64,000 bases of DNA from Hyphomicrobiales bacterium (GCA_021730985.1 JAKFYI010000027.1:102255-166254), one strand, 5' to 3'. Numbered from the stretch's first letter, positions 16,801 through 28,077 are shown. The notes: generated by a model not told the origin, from the sequence alone. Program-made: numbers and translations.

Positions 16801-17580
16801 ATGAGCTTCGAACTGAATCTGACCGGCCGCACCGCCTTGATCACCGGGGCGTCGCGCGGCATCGGCCGAGCCATCGCGGAAGCCTTCGCCGAGCAAGGCT
16901 GCCATCTGCATCTCGCCTCCCGCACCGAAAACGACTTGCGCACGGTCCAGGACGCGATCCGCGGCCGTTTCAACGTCGAGGTCGCAATCCACCCGTCGGA
17001 CCTCGCCGACGGCGACACCTGCCGCCAGCTCGCCGCGGCCAGCGGAACGGTGGACATTCTCATCAACAATGCGGGCGCTATCCCAAGCGGCGACCTGCTG
17101 TCGATCGACGAGGACCGATGGCGCCAGGCATGGGATCTCAAGGTGTTCGGCTTCATCAACCTGTCACGCGCCGTCTACGCCGGCATGAAGGCACGAAAAC
17201 GCGGAGTGATCGTCAACATCATGGGCGGTGTCGGAGAGCGCCCGGACGCCGCTTACATCGTCGGCAGCGCCGGCAACGCCGGCCTGGCCGCCTTCACCCG
17301 GGCGCTCGGCGGACGCAGCCTCGACGACGGCATCCGCGTGGTCGGCATCAATCCGGGCATGATCGCCACCGAGCGGATGCAGAAGCTGCTCGAGGAGCGC
17401 GCCGAAAAGGCCCACGGCGACAGGTCCCGCTGGCAGGAATTCACCGCGGCCCTGCCGCTCGGCCGCGGCGGCAAGCCGAGCGAGGTCGCCGACGCGGTGC
17501 TGTTCCTGTCCTCGGACCGGGCGAGCTACATCAGCGGCGCGGTGCTCGCAATCGACGGCGGCTCGTCCCACCGGCGCTAG
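16801..17580 (+). CDS. SDR-family oxidoreductase lacking the catalytic lysine
   Basis: A 259-residue short-chain dehydrogenase. The nucleotide-binding TGASRGIGRAIAEAF starts near residue 15, NNAG is at about residue 90 and the closing region reads LSSDRASYISGAVLAIDGG. The active-site Tyr is at residue 152 (AYIVGSAGNAG), but four residues on, where YxxxK needs Lys, there is Ser156. Proton relay should therefore be impaired or altered; the protein may bind NAD(P)H with different chemistry. It is the last gene of the LLM-FAA hydrolase-cupin-SDR set, 42 bases after the cupin, and converges on the acyl-CoA dehydrogenase operon. Confidence 0.85.
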   Translation: MSFELNLTGRTALITGASRGIGRAIAEAFAEQGCHLHLASRTENDLRTVQDAIRGRFNVEVAIHPSDLADGDTCRQLAAASGTVDILINNAGAIPSGDLLSIDEDRWRQAWDLKVFGFINLSRAVYAGMKARKRGVIVNIMGGVGERPDAAYIVGSAGNAGLAAFTRALGGRSLDDGIRVVGINPGMIATERMQKLLEERAEKAHGDRSRWQEFTAALPLGRGGKPSEVADAVLFLSSDRASYISGAVLAIDGGSSHRR

Positions 17581-17593
17581 GCGGCCAGTTCCG

Positions 17594-18745
17594 TCATTCG
17601 TCCTGGAAAAGCCCGCCGCCGGCGGCGAGTTCGCCGAGATGGTGCTCGCTGTCGCCCAGCAGGATATCGAGCATGGTCAGGCGCTTGAAATAGTGCCCTG
17701 CCTTGTACTCCATCGTCATCCCGATGCCGCCGTGAAGCTGGATCGCCTGCTCGCCGATGTAGCGGCCTGACCGACCGATCTGCACCTTGGCCGCCGACAT
17801 TGCCCGGCCGCGCTCGGCCGCATTGCTGGACGAAACCATCATAGTCGCGAACAAAGCCATGCTGCGCGCCTGCTCGAGCGACATGAACATATCGACGGCG
17901 CGATGCTGCAGCGCCTGAAAACTCCCGATCTTCACGCCGAACTGCTCGCGCTGCTTGAGATAGTCCACCGTGAGCGCATGAAGCGCGGCCATTGCGCCGA
18001 CCGCTTCCGCGCAGATCGCCGCGGTCGCCTCATCGAAAACACGCGCCAATATAGACAGTCCCTGGGCGGGATGCCCAACGACGTCGGCCGTACTTGCATG
18101 AACGCTGTCGAGCGTCACCGTGGCGGCGCGCAGTCCGTCCTGCGTCGGATAGCCATGCCGGCTGACTCCCTGCGCCCTGGCATCGACCAGGAACAAGCCG
18201 ACGCCATCGGCGTCCTGCGTCGCACCGGCCGTGCGCGCGCTGACGATCAACCGGTCGACGCTGTCGCCCTGCAGAACCAGATCCTTGCGCCCCTGCAGAA
18301 TCCAGCCGTCACCGGATCTTTTCGCCGTGACCGCGACGTGATCGCGCGCGTAGCGCGCCTCGCGCTCGTGGTGCGCGAGCGCCAAGGTCATCTCGCCGGC
18401 GACGATCCTTGGGATGATGGCTTCACGCTGCGCCGCGCCGGCGCCGTGACGAAGGATTCCCCCGGCGAGAATGATCGTGCCGAAAAACGGCTCCAGCGCC
18501 AGTGCGCGCCCGAACGATTCCATCACGATCATGGTTTCGACCGGAGTACCGGACAGTCCGCCGTCCTGCTGATCGAACGGCAGGGCCAGCAGGCCGAGCT
18601 CGGCGTATTTCCGCCACACCGCGCGGCTCCAGCCTTCCGCTTCGCGCCGGTATTTCTGGCGCAACTCGAACGTGTAGCGATCCGCCATCAGGCGCTCGAC
18701 GCTGTCCTGGATCATCCGCTGGTCTTCGGTGAGGTCAAAGTCCAT
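17594..18745 (-). CDS. Acyl-CoA dehydrogenase (small partner)
   Basis: A 383-residue acyl-CoA dehydrogenase from ATG 18745 with GAGG six bases upstream. The N-terminal helical domain starts MDFDLTEDQRMIQDSVERL, the beta domain has GVGLFLVDARAQGV, and the C-terminal four-helix region has QREQFGVKIGSFQALQHR and QLHGGIGMTMEY. It starts eight bases after the stop of a second acyl-CoA dehydrogenase. Such adjacent, unequal pairs often form alpha2beta2 enzymes on bulky ring-bearing CoA esters (as FadE28/FadE29 in steroid breakdown), so a cyclic or branched acyl-CoA is a reasonable inference. Confidence 0.88.
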   Translation of the reverse strand: MDFDLTEDQRMIQDSVERLMADRYTFELRQKYRREAEGWSRAVWRKYAELGLLALPFDQQDGGLSGTPVETMIVMESFGRALALEPFFGTIILAGGILRHGAGAAQREAIIPRIVAGEMTLALAHHEREARYARDHVAVTAKRSGDGWILQGRKDLVLQGDSVDRLIVSARTAGATQDADGVGLFLVDARAQGVSRHGYPTQDGLRAATVTLDSVHASTADVVGHPAQGLSILARVFDEATAAICAEAVGAMAALHALTVDYLKQREQFGVKIGSFQALQHRAVDMFMSLEQARSMALFATMMVSSSNAAERGRAMSAAKVQIGRSGRYIGEQAIQLHGGIGMTMEYKAGHYFKRLTMLDILLGDSEHHLGELAAGGGLFQDE

Positions 18746-18753
18746 GCGACGCC

Positions 18754-19953
18754 TCAAAGACCAAGGATCGAACGGGCGACGATGTTCTTCTGGATTTCAT
18801 TCGAGCCGCCGTAGATCGAAATCTTCCGCCAGTTGTAATAGGTCGGCGCGGCCGTCATCTCCCACAGTTCGCCGAACGCCAGCGCGCCGCCGATGTCGTC
18901 GCCGAGCCCATACGGCATCGCCTGCGGGCCGACGACCTGGAGCAGCAGTTCCGCAGTGGCCTGCTGGATTTCAGAGCCCTTGATCTTGAGAATGGATGAA
19001 GCCGGATCGGGCGTTCCCCTGCCGGCCCGGTTGCGTTCGGCGGCGACGACCCGAAGCTGGGTGATCTCCAGCGCCTTCAGTTCGACCTCGAGCGACGCCA
19101 GCTTGCGGCGGAAGATGTCGTCATCGAGAAGCGGGCGTCCCCTCACCTGGACGCGCGCGGCCAGTTCCTTGATCCGCCGGATGCGCTCTTTGGATACGCC
19201 GACGCGCGCAATGTTGGTGCGCTCGGAGCCGAGCAGGAACTTGGCGTAATCCCAGCCCTTGTTCTCCTCGCCGACCAGATTGTCGGCCGGCACGCGCACG
19301 TCGTCGAAGAAGATCTCGTTGATCTCGTGGCCACCGTCGATGGTCTCGATCGGCCGCACCACGACGCCCTTCGATTTCATGTCGATGAGCAGGAACGAGA
19401 TGCCCCGCTGCTTCTTGGCCGCGGGGTCGGTGCGCACCAGACAGAAGACCCAGTCGGCGTATTGCGCGTAGGTCGTCCAGGTCTTCTGGCCGTTGACGAC
19501 ATATTCGCCGCCGTCGCGCCGCGCCGTGGTCTTGAGCGCCGCCAGGTCCGAACCTGCCGCGGGCTCGGAGAAGCCCTGACACCACCAGTCGTCGAGGTTG
19601 GCGATGCGCGGCAGGAAGCGGCGCTTCTGCGCCTCGCTGCCGAAGGCGATGATCACCGGCCCCACCATGAAGACGCCATAGGCCAGCGGCCGCGGCGCCG
19701 GCGCCATCTGGATCTCCTCCATGAAGATGTATTGCTGGATCGGACCCCAGCCGGTGCCACCCCATTCCTTCGGCCAGTTGGCGACCGACCAGCCGCGCCG
19801 GTTCAGGATGCGCTGCCAAGCGACCACGTCGTCGCGCGACAGATCGCGGCCCTCCACCATCTTGTGCCGGATTGAGGCTGGAAGCGCGGCGCGGATAAAG
19901 CTGCGCACCTCGTCGCGAAAGGCGATTTCCTCGGGCGTGAAACGCAGATCCAT
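18754..19953 (-). CDS. Acyl-CoA dehydrogenase (large partner)
   Basis: A 399-residue acyl-CoA dehydrogenase beginning MDLRFTPEEIAFRDEVRSF. Landmarks: WPKEWGGTGWGPIQQYIFMEE, the FAD/substrate segment WCQGFSEPAAGSDLAALKTTA, GQKTWTTYAQYADWVFCLVRTD, and a C-terminus ending GGSNEIQKNIVARSILGL. The ATG at 19953 was chosen since the upstream extension has no homology. It is the middle gene of a three-gene leftward operon: FadB-like fusion (22 bases upstream), this gene, then the partner dehydrogenase. Substrate class is inferred only from the context of cyclic-compound catabolism. Confidence 0.88.
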   Translation of the reverse strand: MDLRFTPEEIAFRDEVRSFIRAALPASIRHKMVEGRDLSRDDVVAWQRILNRRGWSVANWPKEWGGTGWGPIQQYIFMEEIQMAPAPRPLAYGVFMVGPVIIAFGSEAQKRRFLPRIANLDDWWCQGFSEPAAGSDLAALKTTARRDGGEYVVNGQKTWTTYAQYADWVFCLVRTDPAAKKQRGISFLLIDMKSKGVVVRPIETIDGGHEINEIFFDDVRVPADNLVGEENKGWDYAKFLLGSERTNIARVGVSKERIRRIKELAARVQVRGRPLLDDDIFRRKLASLEVELKALEITQLRVVAAERNRAGRGTPDPASSILKIKGSEIQQATAELLLQVVGPQAMPYGLGDDIGGALAFGELWEMTAAPTYYNWRKISIYGGSNEIQKNIVARSILGL

Positions 19954-19975
19954 GACGGGGCTTTCGGGAATTCGA

Positions 19976-22078
<2,103 letters not shown>

Positions 22079-22165
22079 GATCGCTTGCCTCGGCCGAGGG
22101 TGAGTTGCGTTATGGACGTCTAGGCGACTTCGAACAACCCGGCCGCGCCCATTCCGCCGGCGGCT

Positions 22166-23137
22166 CTACTTGGTGACGATGCCCGCCTCTTTGACGACCC
22201 GCGTCCAGCGCTCGACATCGCTCGCGATCAGTCCGGCGAAGGCTGCCGGCGAGCCGCCCGCGATCCGCAAGCCCTGGGCCTCGAATACGGTTTTGAATTT
22301 CGGCGACCCCAGCATCTCCGTGAGCGTCGCGTTGTAGCGGTTGACGATATCGGCGGGGATGCCGGCGGGGCCCAGGAGACCGTACCAGGAATCCACATCG
22401 ACGCCGTCGAAACCGGATTCGCTCAAGGTCGGCACCTGAGGCGCCTTGGAGAGCCGCAGCTTGCCGCTTATCGCCAGAAGATCGAGCTGTTTCGCTTCAT
22501 AGAGCGGCTCGCTCTGGTGCGAGGGAATGAACATGGCGCTGACGAAACCGCCGACCAGCTCGCGGACCGCGCCGGCCGACGACGGGTACGGCACATGCGT
22601 CATCTTGATGCCCGCCCGCGACGCGAACAGTTCCATCGCCAGATGCTGCGGCGTGCCCGGGCCGGTGGAGGCATAGTTGATCTCGTTGGGCCGCTTCTTG
22701 ACGATCTCGACGAACTCCTTGAGCGAGCCGGCCTTCACCGACGGATGCACCGCAAGGGCCATGGATCCCCGCGCCATTTCGATGATCGGCGTGAGGCTTT
22801 TCACCGGGTCATAGGGCATGGTCTTGAAGAATCCGACGTTGGTGGTGAGCGTGTTCGCGGCCATCAGCAGAGTGAGCCCATCCGGTTCGGAGGCCGCCAC
22901 CATGCGAATGGCGATGGTGTGGCTGGCGCCGGCCTTGTTCTCGACCACCACCGTCTGGCCCCAGCGCTGCTTCAACTCGTCGGCCACCAGGCGGGCGAGA
23001 AAGTCCATGCTGGTGCCCGGCGTGGTGGGAACCACGATGGTGACCGGCTTGTCGGACAGGCGTTGCGCCACGGCGGGCGCCGCAGTCAGCGCTACAAATG
23101 CAACGCAAAATGCAGGCCAAGCGGTCCATCTGCGCAT
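22166..23137 (-). CDS. Bug/TctC-family periplasmic solute-binding protein (4)
   Basis: A 323-residue receptor, ATG 23137 preceded by GAGGAGA. Signal peptide to about residue 24 (AVA before QR). The first loop is TPGTSMD rather than AGGxxD, and the second loop reads NKAGASHTIAIRM, so the binding pocket departs from the common pattern. YDPVKSLTPI and GPAGIPADIVNRYN mark the remaining core. It lies between the FadB-type operon (87 bases downstream) and the second LLM gene (59 bases upstream), all leftward, so it may share their transcript. Confidence 0.9.
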   Translation of the reverse strand: MRRWTAWPAFCVAFVALTAAPAVAQRLSDKPVTIVVPTTPGTSMDFLARLVADELKQRWGQTVVVENKAGASHTIAIRMVAASEPDGLTLLMAANTLTTNVGFFKTMPYDPVKSLTPIIEMARGSMALAVHPSVKAGSLKEFVEIVKKRPNEINYASTGPGTPQHLAMELFASRAGIKMTHVPYPSSAGAVRELVGGFVSAMFIPSHQSEPLYEAKQLDLLAISGKLRLSKAPQVPTLSESGFDGVDVDSWYGLLGPAGIPADIVNRYNATLTEMLGSPKFKTVFEAQGLRIAGGSPAAFAGLIASDVERWTRVVKEAGIVTK

Positions 23138-23196
23138 CGGCGTCTCCTCGCCCCTCTTGCAGTTTCTTTGACAGCGATGCTTGTCCGGGCTGCCGC

Positions 23197-24261
23197 CTAG
23201 ACAAGGCTCCCAATCCTGCCTTTAGCCGGCGCGGGCCCGCACAGACCGGGCATGACATTTTTCGCGAACAGTTCTAGCGAGCGCATTTCCTGCGCGTGCG
23301 TCAGCGAACCGAAGGCGATCTGCACCACCTGATAGTTGTAGCCGCAACGCTCGATCTGACCCGCCAGTTCGCGCCGCACGGTGTCCGGACTGCCGGCGAC
23401 CAGCGTGCCGGCCGCGCGCGCGGCGTCGTACTCCAGCGGGATCGGCAGCGGCGAAACGCCTCCCTTGTCCTTCCACAGCCACATCAGGCTCTCGGCCCAG
23501 CGATGATAGGCGGGCGCGGCGATGCGGGCGGCTTCCTCGTCGGTCTCGCCGACGAACACCGTGCGCATCACGCCGACGATCGGATCCTTGACCGGCGAGT
23601 TGAAGCGCAGGCGCGCGGGCGCCTCCTCAGCCCAGATTTCACGGAAGCGCTTGATGTTCTTGGCGACACGGTCCTCGGGTCCGAGCGTCACGACATTCAT
23701 GCCGTGGCGCGCCGGCAATTGCGACGCATGATCTCCGCCGCGCAGGCCATACCAGAACGGCGGATACGGCTGCTGATAGGGCCGCATCGGGATCGGCACG
23801 TCATCGAGACGGAAACGCTTGCCGTGATGATTCAGCCTCTCCTCGCGGAATCCCTTGTGCAGAATTTCCAGCACCTCGTCGAAGGCGTCGCCGCTATCCT
23901 CCAGATCGACGCCGAACGAGGCGAACTCGTAAGGCGAGACACCGCGCCCGACGCCGATGTCGAGCCGGCCGCGGCTGAGGTGATCCAGCATGCACAGCTC
24001 TTCCAGGAGCCGCAGCGGGTGATAAAGCGGCAGCAGGAACAGCAGCGCGCCGAGCCGGATGGTACGGGTGCGCTGCGCAGCGGCAGCCAGAAACACGGCC
24101 GGCGACGGCGTAGCGGACAGCGGCGTCGCATGATGCTCGGTCACATGATAGCCGTAGAAACCGAACGCCTCCGCCGCCTGCACCAGCGCAAACCGGTCCT
24201 CGTAGGTCTTGGCCAGCGGCTCGTCGCGCCGGTCGATATAATCGAAGATGCCGAATTTCAT
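23197..24261 (-). CDS. LLM-class flavin-dependent oxidoreductase (2)
   Basis: A 354-residue luciferase-like monooxygenase from ATG 24261 (AAGGGG upstream). It opens with KFGIFDYIDRRDEPLAKTYE and keeps GFYGYHVTEHHATPLSATPS, LRLLEELCMLDHLSRGRLDI and GSPDTVRRELAGQ, visibly parallel to the LLM enzyme at 13734-14804 and roughly 60% identical by eye. The pair is probably a duplication with different substrates. It is leftward, followed by a Bug gene. Its upstream region carries the element also seen before LLM 1. Confidence 0.88.
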   Translation of the reverse strand: MKFGIFDYIDRRDEPLAKTYEDRFALVQAAEAFGFYGYHVTEHHATPLSATPSPAVFLAAAAQRTRTIRLGALLFLLPLYHPLRLLEELCMLDHLSRGRLDIGVGRGVSPYEFASFGVDLEDSGDAFDEVLEILHKGFREERLNHHGKRFRLDDVPIPMRPYQQPYPPFWYGLRGGDHASQLPARHGMNVVTLGPEDRVAKNIKRFREIWAEEAPARLRFNSPVKDPIVGVMRTVFVGETDEEAARIAAPAYHRWAESLMWLWKDKGGVSPLPIPLEYDAARAAGTLVAGSPDTVRRELAGQIERCGYNYQVVQIAFGSLTHAQEMRSLELFAKNVMPGLCGPAPAKGRIGSLV

Positions 24262-24295
24262 GGGATCCCCTTGAGGGCGGACTCTCGGCGGGCCG

Positions 24296-24311
24296 GCAAC
24301 TTTTGACAAAC
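24296..24311 (-). promoter_or_regulatory. Shared upstream element, copy 2 (LLM gene 2)
   Basis: On the minus strand this reads GTTTGTCAAAAGTTGC, 34 bases before the LLM 2 start codon. It differs from copy 1 at two positions. Just upstream lie GGTAAAGTTCAATTCG-type sequences that also echo copy 1 (GGTAAATTTAG). Confidence 0.4.
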
Positions 24312-24349
24312 TTGAATTATCGAATTGAACTTTACCAGCGCCGAAGCGG

Positions 24350-24979
24350 TCAGGATGCCGCCGCCAGCCAGGCCTTGCCCTGCGCGCGGAGCCGCTTTTC
24401 ACCCTCGCTGCCGCCCATGACCAGGCCAGACGGAACCTGGCGGCCCTTCTTGCCCTGCCGCAACCGCATGAACGCGCAACTGTTGTTGTCGTCGTCGAGC
24501 TTGAGGCCGCTGTAGAACGCGGCCGGCACAGCGCCCGGCGTCACCGGATCGAGCCGGTCCTTGTCGTAGATGCAGTCCCAGCGCGAAATTCGCCACTCGC
24601 CGTTGCGCTTCTCGAACAGATCGTAGAAGCGCGCGTAGCACACGCAGTCGAACAGCAGGCCGTCGAGATAGTCGCGGCTGAGTATCTGCACGTCCATTTC
24701 AAGCACGGCACGGTTCCGGTCGACCGTCGCGCGCGCGTTGCCGATCCAATGCGCGCTGCGCTCCTCCGGTTTGCGGTTCGCGGCGGCATCCTTTGAGCGC
24801 TCGATGAAGCCCAGCGCCGTTCCGCTGTACCAGGAGATCGTCACCGTGGCGTCCGGATGGAAGCACGATGCCAGCGTCTGCCAGTCGGCGTGATCCCGGC
24901 TGTAGGCCCAGACGCGGCGCACGCGCGTGATCTCGTATTCGTCGGTGATCGCCTGTAGGCGGCTGTTCAAATCGGTCAT
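24350..24979 (-). CDS. SnoaL/NTF2-like protein
   Basis: A 209-residue protein with the SnoaL-like (NTF2) alpha+beta barrel pattern: the N-terminal helix has ITRVRRVWAYSRDHADWQTL, then CFHPDATVTISWYSG, HWIGNARATVDRNRAVLEMD and FYDLFEKRNGEWRISRWDCIYDKD. Such folds act as small dehydratases, isomerases or ring-hydroxylase partners; the specific reaction is unknown. A charged C-terminal extension (RQGKKGRQVPSG) goes beyond the usual domain length. It is leftward, 62 bases after the alpha/beta hydrolase and 88 bases before LLM 2. Confidence 0.75.
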   Translation of the reverse strand: MTDLNSRLQAITDEYEITRVRRVWAYSRDHADWQTLASCFHPDATVTISWYSGTALGFIERSKDAAANRKPEERSAHWIGNARATVDRNRAVLEMDVQILSRDYLDGLLFDCVCYARFYDLFEKRNGEWRISRWDCIYDKDRLDPVTPGAVPAAFYSGLKLDDDNNSCAFMRLRQGKKGRQVPSGLVMGGSEGEKRLRAQGKAWLAAAS

Positions 24980-25041
24980 CAGATCAGTCCTTGTGCAGTC
25001 GTCGCTTGCCGGCTCCGGGACAGCAGTCCCCGGAGCTGCGA

Positions 25042-25854
25042 TCAGGCTCTGGAACGCGAGGCGTCGATGTCCTTGAGAAAGCCGCGAACGGCCGCGGCGA
25101 ACAGCGCCGGCTGCTCGACGTTGGAGATGTGCCCGGCCTCAGGAATCTCCACGTAGCGCGAGCCGGACATAGCCCGATGCATCTCACGGACGATTTCGGC
25201 CGGAGCGCCGAGATCCTGGGCGCCGACAAGAAGAAGCGCCGGCACCCGGATTTGTCCGAGCCGGCGGCCGTAGTTCAACGCCTTCAACGCCGCGCCACAG
25301 CCGCAATAACCATCGCGCGATGTGCCGCCCATCATGAGCCGCATCTTGTCCAGCGTCGGCGACGGCTTGGCGAGGAAGGCCGGCGTGAACCAGCGTCCCA
25401 GGGTGCGTTCGACCAGCGCCGCCATGCCGCCATCGCGCACGATCTTGATCCGGTGGTTCCAGCCTTCGATGTACTCTTCGTCGGCTTCGGCGCGTGCATC
25501 GCAAACGGCAATGCTGGCGAGCCTGCCGGGCCGATCAAGCGCCAGTCCCAGCGCCACCATTCCCCCCATCGACAGGCCGACGAAGTGCACCCTTTCGGCC
25601 TTCAACTCATCCATGATCGCGGCAGCATCGCGGACCAGTAGATCGAAGGAATAGTCGCCCGTTGTCGCCGGCGTATCGCCATGGCCGCGGGCGTCGTAAC
25701 GCAGACAGCGGTAATCGGCCTTCAGAGCCTCGACGAGGTCGTCCCACATCGACAGATTGGTCGCGAGACCATGCGCCAGCATCACCCACGGCGCGCCTTC
25801 CGGGCCATCAATGCGGATGTTGAAAGGAACTCCGCCGACCTTGACGCTGAGCAT
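25042..25854 (-). CDS. Alpha/beta hydrolase, 3-oxoadipate enol-lactonase-like
   Basis: A 270-residue alpha/beta hydrolase. The oxyanion strand is WVMLAHGLATN, the nucleophile elbow VGLSMGGM with Ser95, the acid in VGAQDLGAP and the catalytic His in EAGHISNVEQP (about His242). DARGHGDTP and the overall length match PcaD-type enol-lactonases and related C-C hydrolases; the precise substrate cannot be assigned. It begins the leftward series that continues with the SnoaL-like protein and LLM 2, and is divergent from the fifth Bug gene over 183 bases. Confidence 0.85.
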   Translation of the reverse strand: MLSVKVGGVPFNIRIDGPEGAPWVMLAHGLATNLSMWDDLVEALKADYRCLRYDARGHGDTPATTGDYSFDLLVRDAAAIMDELKAERVHFVGLSMGGMVALGLALDRPGRLASIAVCDARAEADEEYIEGWNHRIKIVRDGGMAALVERTLGRWFTPAFLAKPSPTLDKMRLMMGGTSRDGYCGCGAALKALNYGRRLGQIRVPALLLVGAQDLGAPAEIVREMHRAMSGSRYVEIPEAGHISNVEQPALFAAAVRGFLKDIDASRSRA

Positions 25855-26037
25855 TGCCGCGCACTCCCCGTCGCTGTTGCTGCTTCATTAGCCGGAAACC
25901 GCGCGGACTGAGAATTCCAAAGTTCAAAACTCATCTTCGATTTATCGCGTTTGGGATATGCTCACCCTTGCCACAGAGTTTCCCGGCAGCACCTCGTCAA
26001 GAGTGCACCGGCAGGAAATCGCCGCAGGAAATCGCCC

Positions 26038-27030
26038 ATGAGTCGTCCATCACAGTGGTTGGCGCGCGCCGCCTTGGCTTGGGTGTTCGCGGCCCTCGCC
26101 GCACCGGCTGCAACGCTGGCGCAGGACGGCTATCCCAACCGGCCGATCCGGCTGGTCGCGCCGTCTCCGCCGGCCGGTGTGCATGACGTCATCGGACGCC
26201 TTTGGGCCGAGCGGATCAAAGCCGAACTCGGAACGGTGATCGTCGAAAACCGGCCCGGAGCCGGGACCATCCTCGGCGCCGCCGAAGTGGTGAAGGCGGC
26301 GCCGGATGGCTACACGCTCCTGCTGGGAAGCACGAGCAGCCACGTCGTCATGCCGGTGACAGGAAATCCCAACTTCGATCCGATGAAGGATCTCGAGCCG
26401 ATCGCTCTCCTGACGGCAAGTGTCACGTCGGTCGCGGTCACCCCCAGTCTGCCGGTCGAGACGCTTTCGGAACTGATCGCCTACGCGAAGGCCAACCCCG
26501 GCAAGCTGTCCTATGGATCGGCCGGGATCGGCTCGATGAGCCATCTGACCGGAGAGCTGTTCAAGAAGCTCGGCGGCGGCATCGACATGGTTCACATCCC
26601 CTACAAGGGCGCGGGACCGGGCATCGCCGATCTCGTCAGCGGACATATTCCCGTCCTGACTCCGAACGCGACCGGACAGGTCCTGGAGTTGCATGAGGCG
26701 GGCAGGATCCGCGTCCTGGCGGTCAACGCACCCCAGCGTCTGAAGGCTGCGCCGAATATTCCGACCGCGGCAGAGAGCGGCATGCCGGACATGAACGTGC
26801 TGTTCTTTTGCGGCCTGTTCGCTCCCGCCGGCACGCCGAAGGCGATCATCGACCGGATCAACAAGGCGACCCAGAGCATGTTGCGCGACGAGCAGTTGCA
26901 GGAACGCCTCATCGTGATGGGCTACCAGCCGATGCACGATTACGGACCGGCGGAAGCCCAGGCATTCATCCGGGCAGAACAGCTCCGATGGGCCCCCATC
27001 ATCAAGGCGAGCGGCGCAAAAGCCGAATGA
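26038..27030 (+). CDS. Bug/TctC-family periplasmic solute-binding protein (5)
   Basis: A 330-residue receptor starting at ATG 26038 (CAGGAAA upstream); a longer frame from 25951 lacks support. The leader ends at about residue 28 (TLA before QDG). Its first loop, PSPPAGVHD, keeps the Asp but not the double Gly, while ENRPGAGTILGAAEVVKAAPDGYTL is classical. FDPMKDLEPI and APAGTPKAIIDRI complete the pattern. The next gene, 51 bases on and co-directional, encodes a dihydroxyphthalate-decarboxylase-like protein, so the two probably form a transport/processing unit. Confidence 0.9.
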   Translation: MSRPSQWLARAALAWVFAALAAPAATLAQDGYPNRPIRLVAPSPPAGVHDVIGRLWAERIKAELGTVIVENRPGAGTILGAAEVVKAAPDGYTLLLGSTSSHVVMPVTGNPNFDPMKDLEPIALLTASVTSVAVTPSLPVETLSELIAYAKANPGKLSYGSAGIGSMSHLTGELFKKLGGGIDMVHIPYKGAGPGIADLVSGHIPVLTPNATGQVLELHEAGRIRVLAVNAPQRLKAAPNIPTAAESGMPDMNVLFFCGLFAPAGTPKAIIDRINKATQSMLRDEQLQERLIVMGYQPMHDYGPAEAQAFIRAEQLRWAPIIKASGAKAE

Positions 27031-27081
27031 CGCGGTAGGATCGGCGGACGGCGCAGCGCATCCGCCGTTGGGGAGAGCCAT

Positions 27082-28071
27082 GTGGCACGATTGAAGCTAT
27101 CGCTCGCGATGGGCCCTTACGACCACGTCGCGGACCTGACCAACGGGCGCGTTCCCGTCGAAGGCGTCGAGCTCAACTGCCTGACCTACCGCATCGAGGA
27201 AATCTTCTTCCGCACCATCGTGCATCGCGATTTCGACGTCTCGGAAATCTCGATGGCGAAATACGTCTCCATGGTCTCGCAGGGCGACGACACGTTCGTC
27301 GCGCTCCCGGTGTTCCCCTCGCGCGTGCCGCGGCACTCCTCGATCTACGTGCGCCGCGACGGCCCGGTGAAGACGCCGGCCGATCTGAACGGCAAGAGGA
27401 TCGGCCTGCCGGAATGGGCGCAGACAGCCGCCGTCTATTCGCGCGGGATGCTTGCGAAGCAGTACGGCGTGGATCTGGCCGGCATCGATTGGATACAGGC
27501 CGGCGTCGAGCAAGCCGGTCGCATCGAGAAAGTGAAGCTGAACCTGCCCCACGGCCTCAAGGTGACGCCGCGGCCGGATGCGACGCTCAACGCGATGCTG
27601 CTGTCGGGAGAACTCGACGCCGTATTGAGCGCGACGCCGTTGTCCAGCTTCACGCAGAACCATCCGAACGTGCGGCGCCTGTTCGAGGATTTCCTCGACG
27701 CCGAGATGAAATACGTCGCCGAAACCGGAATCCTGCCGATCATGCACACGGTGGTGATCCGGCGGGAGCTGGTCGATGCCAATCCCTGGCTCGCCATGAA
27801 CCTGTTCACCGCATTCGAACAGGCCAAGAACCGCAGCGTCGAGCGCGCGCTGTTCTCCGGCTTCACCGCCTATCCGATCCCCTGGGCCTACGAGCACGCG
27901 CGCCGCGTCAAGGTCATGCTCGGCGGCGATCTCTGGCCCTATGGCATCGAGGGCAACCGCCGCACGCTCGATCCGTTTCTCGAGTTCTGCTTGGAGCAGG
28001 GTATTTCACACCGCCGGATTCAGGTGGAAGAGCTGTTTGCGCGGCAGGTGCAACAGGGCTTTCGGGCCTGA
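27082..28071 (+). CDS. 4,5-dihydroxyphthalate decarboxylase-like / PBP-II fold protein (2)
   Basis: A 329-residue protein starting at GTG 27082, supported by GGGGAGAG six bases upstream; an overlapping ATG at 27080 is out of frame. There is no signal peptide, so it is cytosolic. It carries the family features MGPYDHVADLTNGRVPVEGVE, DFDVSEISMAKYVSM, PSRVPRHSSIYVRRDG, LNGKRIGLPEW and ILPIMHTVVIRR. It resembles copy 1 more than the two copies at 51-55 kb. It probably decarboxylates or binds an aromatic dicarboxylate; only the family-level call is secure. Confidence 0.78.
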   Translation: MARLKLSLAMGPYDHVADLTNGRVPVEGVELNCLTYRIEEIFFRTIVHRDFDVSEISMAKYVSMVSQGDDTFVALPVFPSRVPRHSSIYVRRDGPVKTPADLNGKRIGLPEWAQTAAVYSRGMLAKQYGVDLAGIDWIQAGVEQAGRIEKVKLNLPHGLKVTPRPDATLNAMLLSGELDAVLSATPLSSFTQNHPNVRRLFEDFLDAEMKYVAETGILPIMHTVVIRRELVDANPWLAMNLFTAFEQAKNRSVERALFSGFTAYPIPWAYEHARRVKVMLGGDLWPYGIEGNRRTLDPFLEFCLEQGISHRRIQVEELFARQVQQGFRA

Positions 28072-28077
28072 CCCGTT

